A stretch of DNA of 64,000 nt from CALJDF01 sp038121105 (GCA_038121105.1 JAYONB010000003.1:124001-188000); one strand, 5' to 3'. Shown: positions 1-7,964, counted from the stretch's first letter. Numbers and translations are program-made. Notes: generated by a model from the sequence alone, not told the origin.

Positions 1-815
1 GTGATGTTCTCGGTCCGGACGCCGGTGTCATAGGGCATGACATCGCTCCGTGTCCGCAACGCCATGACGATTTCTTCGAGGGCCGCATTGCCGGCGCGTT
101 CGCCCAAACCGTTGATCGTGCATTCGACCTGCCGAGCACCGGCGGCCACGCCGGCCAACGAGTTCGCGACGGCCAAGCCTAGATCGTTGTGGCAGTGGAC
201 CGAGATCCGGGCCTTGTCGATGTTGGGCACGCGGTTGCGAATTTCCTCGATGAGCGAGGTGTATTCCGACGGGATGGTGTAGCCGACGGTATCGGGAATA
301 TTGATCGTCGAGGCCCCGGCAGCGATCGCGGTTTCGATGACGCGGCAGAGAAAGTCACGTTCCGACCGGGTGCCGTCTTCGCATGACCACTCGACATCCT
401 CGACATGGCCGCGCGCGCGGGCGACCGAGTCTTGCACCGCTTGGTGCACATCTTCGGGCGACATTTGCAGTTTGAACTTCATGTGCAACGGGCTGGTCGC
501 GATGAAGGTGTGAATGCGTTTGCGCTCGGCCGGACGCAGCGCCTCGGCGGCACGGTCGATATCTTTGATTCCGGCCCGCGCGAGACCACAGACCGTCGAC
601 TCCTTGATGACTTTGGCAACTTCGTTGACGGCTTCGAAGTCGCCGTTCGAGGCAATCGGAAAACCGGCCTCGATGACGTCGATGCCCATCGCCTCGAGCG
701 CTTCGGCGATACGCAACTTTTCTTCGAGGTTCATGGACGCGCCGGGCGATTGTTCGCCGTCGCGCAACGTGGTGTCGAAGATGATTACTCGGTCGGATTC
801 GGGAATTGTGTTCAT
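1..815 (-). CDS. leuA: 2-isopropylmalate synthase, N-terminal part (cut by window edge)
   Basis: First committed enzyme of leucine synthesis: condenses acetyl-CoA with 2-oxoisovalerate to 2-isopropylmalate in the cytosol. About 271 codons are visible and the C-terminal part, including the regulatory domain, lies outside the window. The HMGL-like signature FDTTLRDGEQSPG is at residues 13-25, and CHNDLGLAVAN near residue 200 carries metal-binding residues. The ATG at 815 is chosen because it places DTTLRDGE at the usual distance from the N-terminus. The gene is read away from ilvBNC, which makes its substrate precursor, but it has its own leader region with a probable leucine-sensing peptide. 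Identification is secure; only the 3' end is unknown. Confidence 0.96.
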   Translation of the reverse strand, partial: MNTIPESDRVIIFDTTLRDGEQSPGASMNLEEKLRIAEALEAMGIDVIEAGFPIASNGDFEAVNEVAKVIKESTVCGLARAGIKDIDRAAEALRPAERKRIHTFIATSPLHMKFKLQMSPEDVHQAVQDSVARARGHVEDVEWSCEDGTRSERDFLCRVIETAIAAGASTINIPDTVGYTIPSEYTSLIEEIRNRVPNIDKARISVHCHNDLGLAVANSLAGVAAGARQVECTINGLGERAGNAALEEIVMALRTRSDVMPYDTGVRTENI

Positions 816-859
816 GGTCTCGGTCCTTCGGAAACTGGGATTAGCGGACTAGTTCAACA

Positions 860-901
860 CCCCTGAACGAGCCCGTATCCACATACGTTCCCGCTCAGGG
901 G
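860..901 (-). promoter_or_regulatory. leuA leader hairpin
   Basis: The inverted repeat CCCCTGA (860-866) and TCAGGGG (895-901) closes a stem around a second perfect hairpin, CGTAT-CCAC-ATACG (874-887). It lies 45 bases upstream of the leuA start, and the stop codon of the upstream small ORF (895-897) falls inside one arm. A ribosome finishing or stalling in that ORF would therefore change whether the stem forms. There is no U-run after the stem, so the effect might be on translation rather than classical termination. The mechanism is inference. Confidence 0.55.
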
Positions 902-987
902 CGCGTAAGTCGAAGGACGAGGTCGCAGCGATACGCGAACGCACAACCGATCCGGGCGGACCGCCGAATATCATTTGTTTGAGACAT
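895..987 (-). CDS. putative leuA leader peptide (30 aa)
   Basis: A 30-codon ORF begins at the ATG at 987 and ends with TGA at 895-897, about 80 bases before leuA. Its last residues read DLVLRLTRP, with three Leu codons (CTC, CTT, CTT) and one Val codon in five positions. The stop codon sits in an arm of the hairpin at 860-901. This is the layout of leader peptides that couple biosynthetic operons to charged tRNA supply, here leucine. The first two thirds look unselected and the ribosome binding site is weak. The ORF is seen directly; its role as a sensor is inferred from position and codon content. Confidence 0.6.
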   Translation of the reverse strand: MSQTNDIRRSARIGCAFAYRCDLVLRLTRP

Positions 988-1042
988 TCTAGTCATTGGA
1001 TTCTTTGCAATGAATCAGTGCGTTACCGTAGTGCCTTATAGT

Positions 1043-1079
1043 GAATACTCGCAAAACCTACGTAAGAGTACTCGCGAAA
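1043..1079. repeat. 23-bp-spaced direct repeat upstream of leuA
   Basis: GAATACTCGCAAAA (1043-1056) recurs as GAGTACTCGCGAAA (1066-1079), start to start 23 bp, roughly two helical turns. The second copy begins with the palindrome GAGTACTC. The pair lies in the non-coding stretch between the DUF924 remnant and the leuA leader peptide, where the leuA promoter is expected; a TATAAG (minus strand, 1035-1040) directly follows. It may be a paired regulator site, but no known operator is recognised. Confidence 0.4.
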
Positions 1080-1143
1080 GCTGACAATTGTTGGTTTTAA
1101 GCCTTTTTGTGACCTGTTCGCAACACTTTTCGGCGGCGCCCCC

Positions 1144-1725
1144 CTAGAACGAGGAGTTGGGCTCCAACAGAAAGGCCTCCTCTTCCGGGGTCGAGGGACG
1201 CCCGAGGATCTTGTTGCGGTGCGGAAAACGGCCAAATCGGGCCACGATCTCACGGTGTTGGCGGGCCGAGTCCAGGCCGCGCTGTACCGTTTCGTTCTGC
1301 GGTAGCTTCTCGAAGAGCGCCACGCAGGCATCTTGATCGGCGAGCGCTTCGCTGTGCATCAGCGGCATATAGAAGAACCAGCCCTCGACGATGCCGAATT
1401 CCATGTCGAAGCCCTTCGCAAGTGCATCCTTGGCCACCTCGGCGGCATAGCCATCCGCGGCGTACATCTTCGGACTATCGCGAAACATGTTGCGCGAAAA
1501 CTGATCGAGCGTGACCACCAGGGCGAGCGCAGCTTTGGGTTGCGCTCGCCATTACTCAAGCTGGCGCGCCGCCCCTTGGTCGTAGGTCGCGCTGAACCGA
1601 TCACGAATTGCCGCGTCGAAGTTCGCGTCTTTTTCGAACTACGCACGGCGAAAAACCGCTTCACCGGCATCGTCACGATCGCTAAACCAAAAATCCAATA
1701 CGTCTTGCGGGTCGACCTTGGTCAT
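1144..1725 (-). pseudogene. DUF924 family protein, broken by two in-frame stops
   Basis: Reading from the ATG at 1725 gives a recognisable DUF924 protein (TPR-like fold, function unknown): residues 8-15 DVLDFWFS, then FEKDANFDAAIRDRF, ALALVVTLDQFSRNMFRDSP, and the C-terminal HREIVARFGRFPHRN region. All pieces are in one frame, but codon 29 is TAG (1639-1641), where the family normally has the Trp of a WF pair, and codon 58 is TAA (1552-1554). No frameshift is involved. A downstream fragment of 124 codons could start at the GTG at 1518 but would lack the N-terminal helices. The ATG overlaps the stop of the upstream TVP38-like gene (ATGA), so it was once translationally coupled. Most likely a young pseudogene; a base-calling error would have to have happened twice. 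Confidence 0.8.
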
Positions 1726-2480
1726 GCCTCTTCTTTCTCGTGTTGCCTACGGCGGTGCCGGCGGCTCGCCCAATGCAACACAGCCCACACGATAAGCCCT
1801 CCCAGCGCAAGGACCCCCCAGGTTCCCCACGATGCGGTGTACATGTTGTGGCGGAGTACGACCATGACAATGGTGACCGGTAAAATACCCAGACCGGTCG
1901 CCAGAGTGAACGCGAAGAGGCTGACCGTGGTGAGACCCGCCGCGTAGTTCACGAGGTTGAAGGAAATCACAGGTAGAAATCGGCTTACGAACACCGCCTG
2001 CCAACCGCTGCGCGCCGCCCACCGGTCAAGGCGCGCACGGTGCCGGTCGGGCACGAGGGTCTCGACGAACGGACGTCCCAACCATCGCGCTAATCCGAAC
2101 GCCACGAATGCGCCGAGCATCGCCCCGAACCAGGTGATAACGGCGCCCCAGAACGGGCCATAGACCAGCCCGTTGGCGAAGGCCACGAACTCCGCCGGGA
2201 ACGGGATGAACGAGTGAACGACCATGAGCCCAATGGACCCCGCGACGCCCCACCCGCCGGCGTCCCGCATGAACTGAGCGAAGGCTTCGGTGGAAAGGTC
2301 CATTTCGCGCAGCGAGGGCAACAGCGGCAAGACAAAACGCATTGTCAGGAAGGCCACCAACGCGAGGACGACGACCGTGACGATGAGTCGATGTATCAAC
2401 CGCAGCGCACGACGGCGCGCTGCATCCGCCTCTGATCTTTCTTGCCCCACCGGAAAAACCCTCGCACCGCAAGCGGTCAT
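1722..2480 (-). CDS. TVP38/TMEM64 family membrane protein (VTT domain)
   Basis: A 252-residue integral inner-membrane protein of the DedA/VTT superfamily, whose members are linked to lipid scrambling and envelope homeostasis. A first membrane helix spans about residues 30-55. The family signatures are FIPFPAEFVAFANGLVYGP near 92-110 and SRFLPVISFNLVNYAAGL near 165-185, with further hydrophobic helices around 185-235 and a basic tail. The start used lies only 9 bases beyond the ilvC terminator and has no clear Shine-Dalgarno sequence, so the true N-terminus is uncertain. Its stop overlaps the start of the DUF924 remnant. The family call is firm; the transported or scrambled substrate is unknown. 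Confidence 0.85.
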   Translation of the reverse strand: MTACGARVFPVGQERSEADAARRRALRLIHRLIVTVVVLALVAFLTMRFVLPLLPSLREMDLSTEAFAQFMRDAGGWGVAGSIGLMVVHSFIPFPAEFVAFANGLVYGPFWGAVITWFGAMLGAFVAFGLARWLGRPFVETLVPDRHRARLDRWAARSGWQAVFVSRFLPVISFNLVNYAAGLTTVSLFAFTLATGLGILPVTIVMVVLRHNMYTASWGTWGVLALGGLIVWAVLHWASRRHRRRQHEKEEA

Positions 2481-2488
2481 TAGAGAGT

Positions 2489-2517
2489 AAAAAAAAGGGC
2501 CGGCGCGAGGCCGGCCC
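2489..2517 (-). terminator. Rho-independent terminator of ilvC
   Basis: GGGCCGGC (2497-2504) and GCCGGCCC (2510-2517) form a perfect 8-bp stem with a 5-base loop. On the minus strand the stem is followed by eight T (2489-2496). It lies 27 bases after the ilvC stop and ends the ilvB-ilvN-ilvC transcript. Confidence 0.95.
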
Positions 2518-2544
2518 TGTCACAGCCCGGTGAAGGGACCGTTC

Positions 2545-3564
2545 TTAGTTCTTTTCTTTGTCGACCAGTTTGTTCTGCGCAATCCACGGCATCATGGCGC
2601 GAAGTCGCTCGCCAACTTCTTCAATGGGATGCTGCGCTTCACGGGCGCGGACGGTCTTGAAGCTGGTTTGCCCGACCTGGTTCTCGAGCATCCAGTCGCG
2701 CGTGAACTGACCGGTTTGAATTTCGTTGAGGACACGCTTCATCTCAGCTTTGGTCTTGCTGGTGATGATCCGCGGGCCGCGCGTGTAATCGCCGTATTCG
2801 GCGGTGTTGGAAATCGAATACCGCATATTGGCGATGCCGCCTTCATAGATCAGATCGACGATCAGTTTGACTTCGTGCAGGCATTCGAAATACGCCATCT
2901 CGGGGGCGTAACCGGCTTCGACAAGCGTCTCGTAGCCGGCCTGAATGAGGCTGGTGAGGCCGCCGCACAAGACAACCTGTTCGCCAAACAGATCGGTTTC
3001 GCACTCTTCGCGAAACGTCGTTTCGATGATGCCGGCCCGGCCACCGCCGATCCCCGCGGCATAGGACAACCCGATATCTTGGGCGTTCCCGGTAGCATCT
3101 TGCGCCACCGCGATGAGGCAGGGCACGCCGCCGCCACGCTGGTATTCGGAGCGAACGGTATGGCCCGGACCCTTGGGCGCAACCATGAAGACATCCAAAT
3201 CGCTGCGCGGTTCGATCAACTTGAAATGAACATTGAGGCCATGGGCAAACGCCAGAGCGGCGTTCTCCTTCATGTTCTCGTGGAGGTGATCGCGATAGAT
3301 GTGACGCTGGAGTTCGTCCGGCGTCAGCATCATGACGACATCGGCCCATTTTGCCGCCTCGGCGACATCCATCACGGGAATCCCCTCGGCTTCGGCTTTG
3401 GCCCGGCTGCTCGAATCGGGCCGGAGCGCAACGGCCACCTCCTTGGCGCCGGATTCGCGCAGGTTGATCGCGTGCGCATGGCCCTGACTGCCGTAGCCGA
3501 CGATCACGACCTTCTTCGATTTGATCAAATTCACATCCGCATCGCGGTCGTAATAAACACGCAT
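2545..3564 (-). CDS. ilvC: ketol-acid reductoisomerase (NADP+)
   Basis: Second step of branched-chain amino acid synthesis: isomerises and reduces 2-acetolactate or 2-aceto-2-hydroxybutyrate, using NADPH and Mg2+. The 339 residues match the short class I enzyme. The Rossmann motif GYGSQGHAHAINLR begins at residue 23. The knotted C-terminal domain has the metal-ligand stretch ETDLFGEQVVLCGG near 190 and the conserved EVKLIVDLIYEGG. The start has an AAGGGG ribosome site eight bases upstream. It is the last gene of the ilvBNC operon, 26 bases after ilvN, and is closed by a strong terminator. Confidence 0.98.
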   Translation of the reverse strand: MRVYYDRDADVNLIKSKKVVIVGYGSQGHAHAINLRESGAKEVAVALRPDSSSRAKAEAEGIPVMDVAEAAKWADVVMMLTPDELQRHIYRDHLHENMKENAALAFAHGLNVHFKLIEPRSDLDVFMVAPKGPGHTVRSEYQRGGGVPCLIAVAQDATGNAQDIGLSYAAGIGGGRAGIIETTFREECETDLFGEQVVLCGGLTSLIQAGYETLVEAGYAPEMAYFECLHEVKLIVDLIYEGGIANMRYSISNTAEYGDYTRGPRIITSKTKAEMKRVLNEIQTGQFTRDWMLENQVGQTSFKTVRAREAQHPIEEVGERLRAMMPWIAQNKLVDKEKN

Positions 3565-3590
3565 GGCTATCCCCTTGGCGTTATTGTTCT

Positions 3591-4106
3591 TTAAAGCGAG
3601 TCCGCGCCCCGGCTGATGGCGACGATGCCCGTTCGCGAGACATCGACCAACCCCAGGGGCTTCATCAATTCAACAAAGGCATCGAGCTTTGCGCTCGCAC
3701 CTGTCAGTTCGAAGACAAAAGAGTCATTGGTGCTGTCGACCACACGGGCACGAAAGATATCCGCAATCCGCAAGCTCTCGACACGCGGCTCGCCTTTGCC
3801 GGCAACCTTGATCAGAGCCAACTCGCGTTCGACATGCGGCCCTTCGATGGTTAGGTCGCTGACTTTGTGGACCGGGACAAGGCGACCAAGTTGCGCCTTG
3901 ATCTGCTCGATCACCATCGGGGTCCCGGAGGTCACGATGGTGATTCGGGAAATCTTGTCAGAAGGATTTGTCTCGGCGACGGTCAGACTTTCGATGTTGT
4001 AACCGCGACCGGAAAACAACCCAATTACGCGCGCCAAGACGCCCGCTTCGTTGTCGACCAGTGCGGCAATCGTGTGCCGCCGCGAACGTTTCTCCACTTC
4101 AACCAT
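3591..4106 (-). CDS. ilvN: acetolactate synthase small (regulatory) subunit
   Basis: Regulatory partner of the large subunit encoded just upstream; it binds valine through its ACT domain and adjusts activity. The protein has 171 residues, the usual length of the long form. The ACT domain spans about residues 11-85 (HTIAALVDNEAGVLARVIGLFSGRGYNIESL region), followed by the ALS-SS C-terminal domain containing ELALIKV and VVDSTNDSFVFELTG. It begins 6 bases after ilvB, consistent with coupled expression. Also called ilvH in some genomes. Confidence 0.97.
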   Translation of the reverse strand: MVEVEKRSRRHTIAALVDNEAGVLARVIGLFSGRGYNIESLTVAETNPSDKISRITIVTSGTPMVIEQIKAQLGRLVPVHKVSDLTIEGPHVERELALIKVAGKGEPRVESLRIADIFRARVVDSTNDSFVFELTGASAKLDAFVELMKPLGLVDVSRTGIVAISRGADSL

Positions 4107-4112
4107 ATGCGT

Positions 4113-5873
4113 CTAGACCAGGGCCTTGCCGGCGTCGGAAACCTCACGCTTTTCGCGATCCACGGGCCCCAAGATCATGTCGTCATGGGCCGACCCCGAC
4201 GGGATCATCGGGAAGCAGTTCTCGACCTTATCGACAAGGACATCGGCCAGAACCGGGCCCTCGGTCGCGACCATCTCCTCGATCAATCCATCGACTTGGT
4301 CGGGGCGGTCGGCGCGCAAGCCCTTGATGCCGAACGCTTCGGCGAGCTTGACGAAATCCGGCAGCGCCTCGGAATAGCTTTCCGAATAGCGACCGCCGTG
4401 AAGCAATTCCTGCCACTGGCGCACCATACCCATGTATTCGTTGTTCAGCACGAAGACCTTGATCGGCAATTTGTACTGCACGGCCGTCGAGAGTTCCTGA
4501 ATACACATCAAGATCGACGCCTCGCCCGCAATATCGACGACTAGCGCGTCGGGATGAGCAAGTTGGACGCCGATCGCCGCGGGCATGCCGTAACCCATCG
4601 TGCCCAGTCCGCCGGAAGTCATCCAACGGTTCGGCGATTCGAATTTGTAGAACTGGGCAGCCCACATTTGATGCTGGCCGACCTCGGTCGTGATGAAGGT
4701 CTCGCGGTCTTTCGTTAGTTCGTAAAGACGCTCGATCGCGTATTGCGGTTTGATCGTCTCGTCGCCCTGGTTGTATGACAGGCACTTGATCGAACGCCAC
4801 TCGTCGATCGTCTTCCACCAGTCCTTGAGCGCTTGTTGATCGGTCTTGAGCCCGTCACGTTTCCAGGTCTCGATCATGTCCACGAGCACGGCCCCGACGT
4901 CGCCGACAATCGGCACGTCGACCGAAACGTTCTTGTTGATCGATGACGGATCGATATCGACATGAATTTTCTTCGAGTGCGGACTGAACGCGTCAAGCCG
5001 GCCCGTGATTCGATCGTCGAAACGCGCGCCGAGACAGACCATGACGTCGCAATCGTGCATCGCCTTGTTGGCCTCGTAGGTCCCGTGCATGCCGAGCATG
5101 CCCAAGAATTGCGGGTCCGAACCCGGGAAGGCCCCCAAGCCCATCAGCGTATTGGTCACCGGCACGCCGGTCATACGCGCGAATTCGATCAGGCGCGCCG
5201 AGGCATCCGGCCCCGAGTTGATGATGCCACCGCCTGTATAGAAGATCGGACGTTTCGCGCCAGCGATCAGTTTGACGGCCCGTTCGATCGCCGAGGTATC
5301 GCCTTTGATCCGCGGCTGGTAGGTCCGATGGGTGACTCTTTCCGGACCGACATAGTCGCCCTTTCCGAGTTGCACGTCCTTCGGCATGTCGATGACGACC
5401 GGGCCAGGCCGACCGCTACGCGCGACGTAAAATGCCTCATGGACAACCCGCGCGACGTCATCGGGGCTCTTGATGAGATAGTTGTGCTTGGTGCACGGGC
5501 GGGTAATGCCGGTCGTGTCGGCTTCTTGGAACGCGTCGTTCCCGATCAAATGCGTGGCGACCTGACCGGTGATGCAAACGATGGGAATGGAATCCATCAG
5601 TGCGTCGGTCAAACCGGTGACCGCGTTGGTAGCGCCAGGGCCCGAGGTCACCAACACGGCGCCAACCTTACCGGTTGAACGGGCGTAGCCCTCTGCCGCA
5701 TGAACGGCACCTTGTTCGTGACGGACGAGGATGTGGCGCAGCTTGTTCTGTCCGAAGATCGCATCGTAAATCGGCAACACCGCGCCGCCGGGATAGCCGA
5801 AGACAACCTCGACGCCCTGATCCACCAGCGCGCGGATGATCATCTCAGCGCCGTTCATTTGATCCTTAGCCAT
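4113..5873 (-). CDS. ilvB: acetolactate synthase large subunit, biosynthetic
   Basis: Catalytic subunit that condenses two pyruvates, or pyruvate with 2-oxobutyrate, using ThDP, Mg2+ and FAD. The 586 residues have the three ThDP-enzyme domains. The N-terminal part holds GYPGGAVLPIYD and the catalytic Glu in VRHEQGAVHAAEGYAR near residue 50; the C-terminal ThDP site reads AGEASILMCIQELSTA and ends in NN before EYMGMVRQW. The usual Asp of the GDG/GDA motif is Glu here, a conservative change at a Mg2+ ligand. First gene of ilvBNC, with its own promoter and a leader hairpin between it and miaA. Confidence 0.97.
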   Translation of the reverse strand: MAKDQMNGAEMIIRALVDQGVEVVFGYPGGAVLPIYDAIFGQNKLRHILVRHEQGAVHAAEGYARSTGKVGAVLVTSGPGATNAVTGLTDALMDSIPIVCITGQVATHLIGNDAFQEADTTGITRPCTKHNYLIKSPDDVARVVHEAFYVARSGRPGPVVIDMPKDVQLGKGDYVGPERVTHRTYQPRIKGDTSAIERAVKLIAGAKRPIFYTGGGIINSGPDASARLIEFARMTGVPVTNTLMGLGAFPGSDPQFLGMLGMHGTYEANKAMHDCDVMVCLGARFDDRITGRLDAFSPHSKKIHVDIDPSSINKNVSVDVPIVGDVGAVLVDMIETWKRDGLKTDQQALKDWWKTIDEWRSIKCLSYNQGDETIKPQYAIERLYELTKDRETFITTEVGQHQMWAAQFYKFESPNRWMTSGGLGTMGYGMPAAIGVQLAHPDALVVDIAGEASILMCIQELSTAVQYKLPIKVFVLNNEYMGMVRQWQELLHGGRYSESYSEALPDFVKLAEAFGIKGLRADRPDQVDGLIEEMVATEGPVLADVLVDKVENCFPMIPSGSAHDDMILGPVDREKREVSDAGKALV

Positions 5874-5911
5874 CGCTCTACCTACTCACCGGGCTGGGAC
5901 GCCGAATAGAG

Positions 5912-5961
5912 AAACCGCCCCGCTCCCTGACCGAACGCGGTCAAGGGGACCCAGGCGGTTT
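5912..5961 (-). promoter_or_regulatory. leader hairpin upstream of ilvB
   Basis: AAACCGCC (5912-5919) pairs with GGCGGTTT (5954-5961), and inside it CCCTGACCG (5925-5933) pairs with a CGGTCAAGGG segment (5938-5947) with one bulge. It lies between a promoter-like site and the ilvB start, so it is transcribed in the ilvB leader and also at the end of miaA. After the stem the minus strand reads TTTCTCTATTC, a weak U tract. It may be an attenuator for ilvBNC or the miaA terminator. No leader peptide rich in Ile, Leu or Val codons was found. Confidence 0.55.
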
Positions 5962-6014
5962 ACATGTCATGATCGGAGGCCCCAGAAGCCCCGGAATCCT
6001 TAATAATTTGCGGG

Positions 6015-6043
6015 AACCTAGCCCCTCCACCGAGGACCGTCAA
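6015..6043 (-). promoter_or_regulatory. probable sigma-70-type promoter of ilvBNC
   Basis: On the minus strand TTGACG (6038-6043) is followed after 17 bases by TAGGTT (6015-6020). It overlaps the region just after the miaA stop and would give a leader of about 135 bases containing the hairpin at 5912-5961. Predicted from consensus and spacing only. Confidence 0.5.
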
Positions 6044-6046
6044 CAA

Positions 6047-6982
6047 CTATACGCGAATTTTTGCAAAGAATTCGTTAACAGATGTTTCCGAATCTTGCTC
6101 AATTCGATCCCAGTTCGTAATTTGATTGCGAAACCAGGTCATCTGCCGCTTCGCCAATCGGCGGGTCGCTTGTTGCCCGAGGGCGATGGCGTCGGCTCTA
6201 TTATGGGCGCCAGACAGAAATCCTGCTATTTCGCGAACCCCCACGGCACGCCGCGCCGGCGCATCCAATGGCGGATCGGTGGCCAAGAAAGCCTCGACTT
6301 CCGCAAGGCCCCCATGCTCGAACATCGCGGCGAAACGCGCATCGATCCGCGCGTAAAGGGCGTCGCGCGGCCTTTCGACTACGGCCCGCACCGTTGGGCC
6401 CTTGATCCCGCCCTCGGGGGGCTGGCGTTGCCAGTCGGCCAGAGAACGCCCGGTTTCGGTGAACACCTCCCACGCCCGGGTTTGCCGCTGGCGATCGGTG
6501 GTGCCCAGCATCGCGGCGGTCTCGGGGTCTTTTTCCGTCAGGAGTCGGTGAAACGCCTCGGGCCCGAGGCGGTCCATGAGAGCCCGCGCTTCCTCGCGAA
6601 CGGCGGCGGAGATCGTAGGGATGGGCGCAAGGCCCTCGAGCAAGGCGCGCAGATAGAGGCCGGTGCCGCCAACCACGAGGGCGGTTCGCCCCTGGGCACG
6701 TGCCTCGGCGATGGCGTCATGCGCCTGGGCACAGAACGCGGCGGCCGACCATGCTTCGGTGGCGGGCAAGATGCCATACAGGCGGTGCGGCACCTGTGCT
6801 TCATCGACGTCGGTCGGACGGGCGGTGACGATGCGCAGCTCGTGATAGACCTGCATACTGTCGGCATTGATAATCAATGCGCCGCCGGAAGGTTCGAGGT
6901 GGCGCGCCAATTCCAGTGCCAGCGCCGACTTGCCGCTGGCCGTCGGTCCGGTCAATAAGACAACGGGCTGTTCCATCTGCAT
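6047..6982 (-). CDS. miaA: tRNA dimethylallyltransferase
   Basis: Transfers a dimethylallyl group from DMAPP to N6 of A37 in tRNAs that read codons starting with U, the first step to ms2i6A. The 311 residues carry the P-loop GPTASGKS at 12-19, the INADSMQVY substrate motif near 39-47, GGTGLYLRALLEG near 105, and the C-terminal RRLAKRQMTWFRNQ region. An in-frame ATG at 6976 (MEQPVV) is an equally good start. It is divergent from serB across 67 bases that hold an inverted repeat. Confidence 0.97.
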   Translation of the reverse strand: MQMEQPVVLLTGPTASGKSALALELARHLEPSGGALIINADSMQVYHELRIVTARPTDVDEAQVPHRLYGILPATEAWSAAAFCAQAHDAIAEARAQGRTALVVGGTGLYLRALLEGLAPIPTISAAVREEARALMDRLGPEAFHRLLTEKDPETAAMLGTTDRQRQTRAWEVFTETGRSLADWQRQPPEGGIKGPTVRAVVERPRDALYARIDARFAAMFEHGGLAEVEAFLATDPPLDAPARRAVGVREIAGFLSGAHNRADAIALGQQATRRLAKRQMTWFRNQITNWDRIEQDSETSVNEFFAKIRV

Positions 6983-6987
6983 TGCGT

Positions 6988-7013
6988 TGGTAAGTTGTGC
7001 CGAAGCCTTACCA
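6988..7013. promoter_or_regulatory. inverted repeat between miaA and serB
   Basis: TGGTAAG (6988-6994) and CTTACCA (7007-7013) are perfect 7-base arms separated by 12 bases, placed between the divergent miaA and serB starts. The geometry suits a dimeric repressor or activator, but no known operator is recognised. Confidence 0.35.
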
Positions 7014-7049
7014 GTTTGTTCTCCTCTTTGTCACACCGGACCGCCGGAC

Positions 7050-7958
7050 ATGACCCTCATTCTTTCGTTGATCGCCGGCCCTGCCGGACCACGCCTCGAT
7101 GACGCGCTCGTAGCCCGTATCGCCTCGTGCCTTACGAGCGAAGGCTTGGCGACATCCGACCCGACGTGGTTGAGCGACGGCAAGGCCGTCGAGTTCGAGG
7201 TGCAGGGCGACGAACACGCCGCCGTAAGGACGCCTGTAGCCAACGTCCTCAACGACCTACCCATCGACATCGGCGTGCAGGCCAACGCCCACCGCCGCAA
7301 ACGCCTTCTCATCGCGGACATGGACTCGACGATCATCCAGCAAGAATGCATCGACGAATTGGCGGACGCGATGGGCCTGCGCGACACCGTATCGGCGATC
7401 ACCGAACGCGCGATGCGCGGCGAGCTCGAGTTCGACGACGCCCTTCGCGCACGCGCCAAGATGTTGGCCGGGCTCGATGCCGGCGCGATGGAGAGCGTGT
7501 ATCAAGAGCGCATCAAGCTGACGCCCGGCGCCGAAACATTGGTTGCCACCATGCGTGCCCATGGTGCGTTGACGGCTTTGGTGTCCGGCGGGTTTACCTT
7601 CTTCACCGGGCGGGTGCGCCAACGCGCGGGCTTCGATGTCGACCAAGCGAACACATTATTGATCGACGAAAACGATCGTTTGAGTGGCCTAGTTGCCGAA
7701 CCGATCCTGGGCCGCGCAGCCAAGCTAGAAGCGCTCAACAACCTGGCGGCACAACGCGGATTGGCGCTGGCCGACACCCTCGCGGTAGGCGACGGGGCCA
7801 ACGACTTGGCGATGATCGAGGCCGCCGGACTGGGAGTGGCGTTTCACGCCAAGCCTGCGGTCGCCGCCCAAGCCGATGTCGAGATCCGCCACGGCGACCT
7901 CACGGCGCTGCTGTATTTGCAGGGTTATCGCGACGACGAATTCGTAGCCACCTCCTGA
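7050..7958 (+). CDS. serB: phosphoserine phosphatase
   Basis: Last step of serine synthesis: hydrolyses O-phosphoserine. It is a HAD-superfamily enzyme of 302 residues from the ATG at 7050. The catalytic DxDxT loop is DMDST at 90-94; the later motifs are LVSGGFTFFTGRV (Ser in motif II) and GDGANDLAMIEAAGLG (motif IV). The N-terminal 85 residues are the ACT-like regulatory region common in longer bacterial SerB proteins. The frame stays open further upstream into miaA, but this start fits the family N-terminus. Convergent with the Do protease gene. Confidence 0.95.
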   Translation: MTLILSLIAGPAGPRLDDALVARIASCLTSEGLATSDPTWLSDGKAVEFEVQGDEHAAVRTPVANVLNDLPIDIGVQANAHRRKRLLIADMDSTIIQQECIDELADAMGLRDTVSAITERAMRGELEFDDALRARAKMLAGLDAGAMESVYQERIKLTPGAETLVATMRAHGALTALVSGGFTFFTGRVRQRAGFDVDQANTLLIDENDRLSGLVAEPILGRAAKLEALNNLAAQRGLALADTLAVGDGANDLAMIEAAGLGVAFHAKPAVAAQADVEIRHGDLTALLYLQGYRDDEFVATS

Positions 7959-7964
7959 AACGAA

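Noticed and set aside
5961..6040. Leader peptide for ilvB
   Set aside because: The short ORFs present (for example starting at the ATG near 5970) contain no run of Ile, Leu or Val codons.
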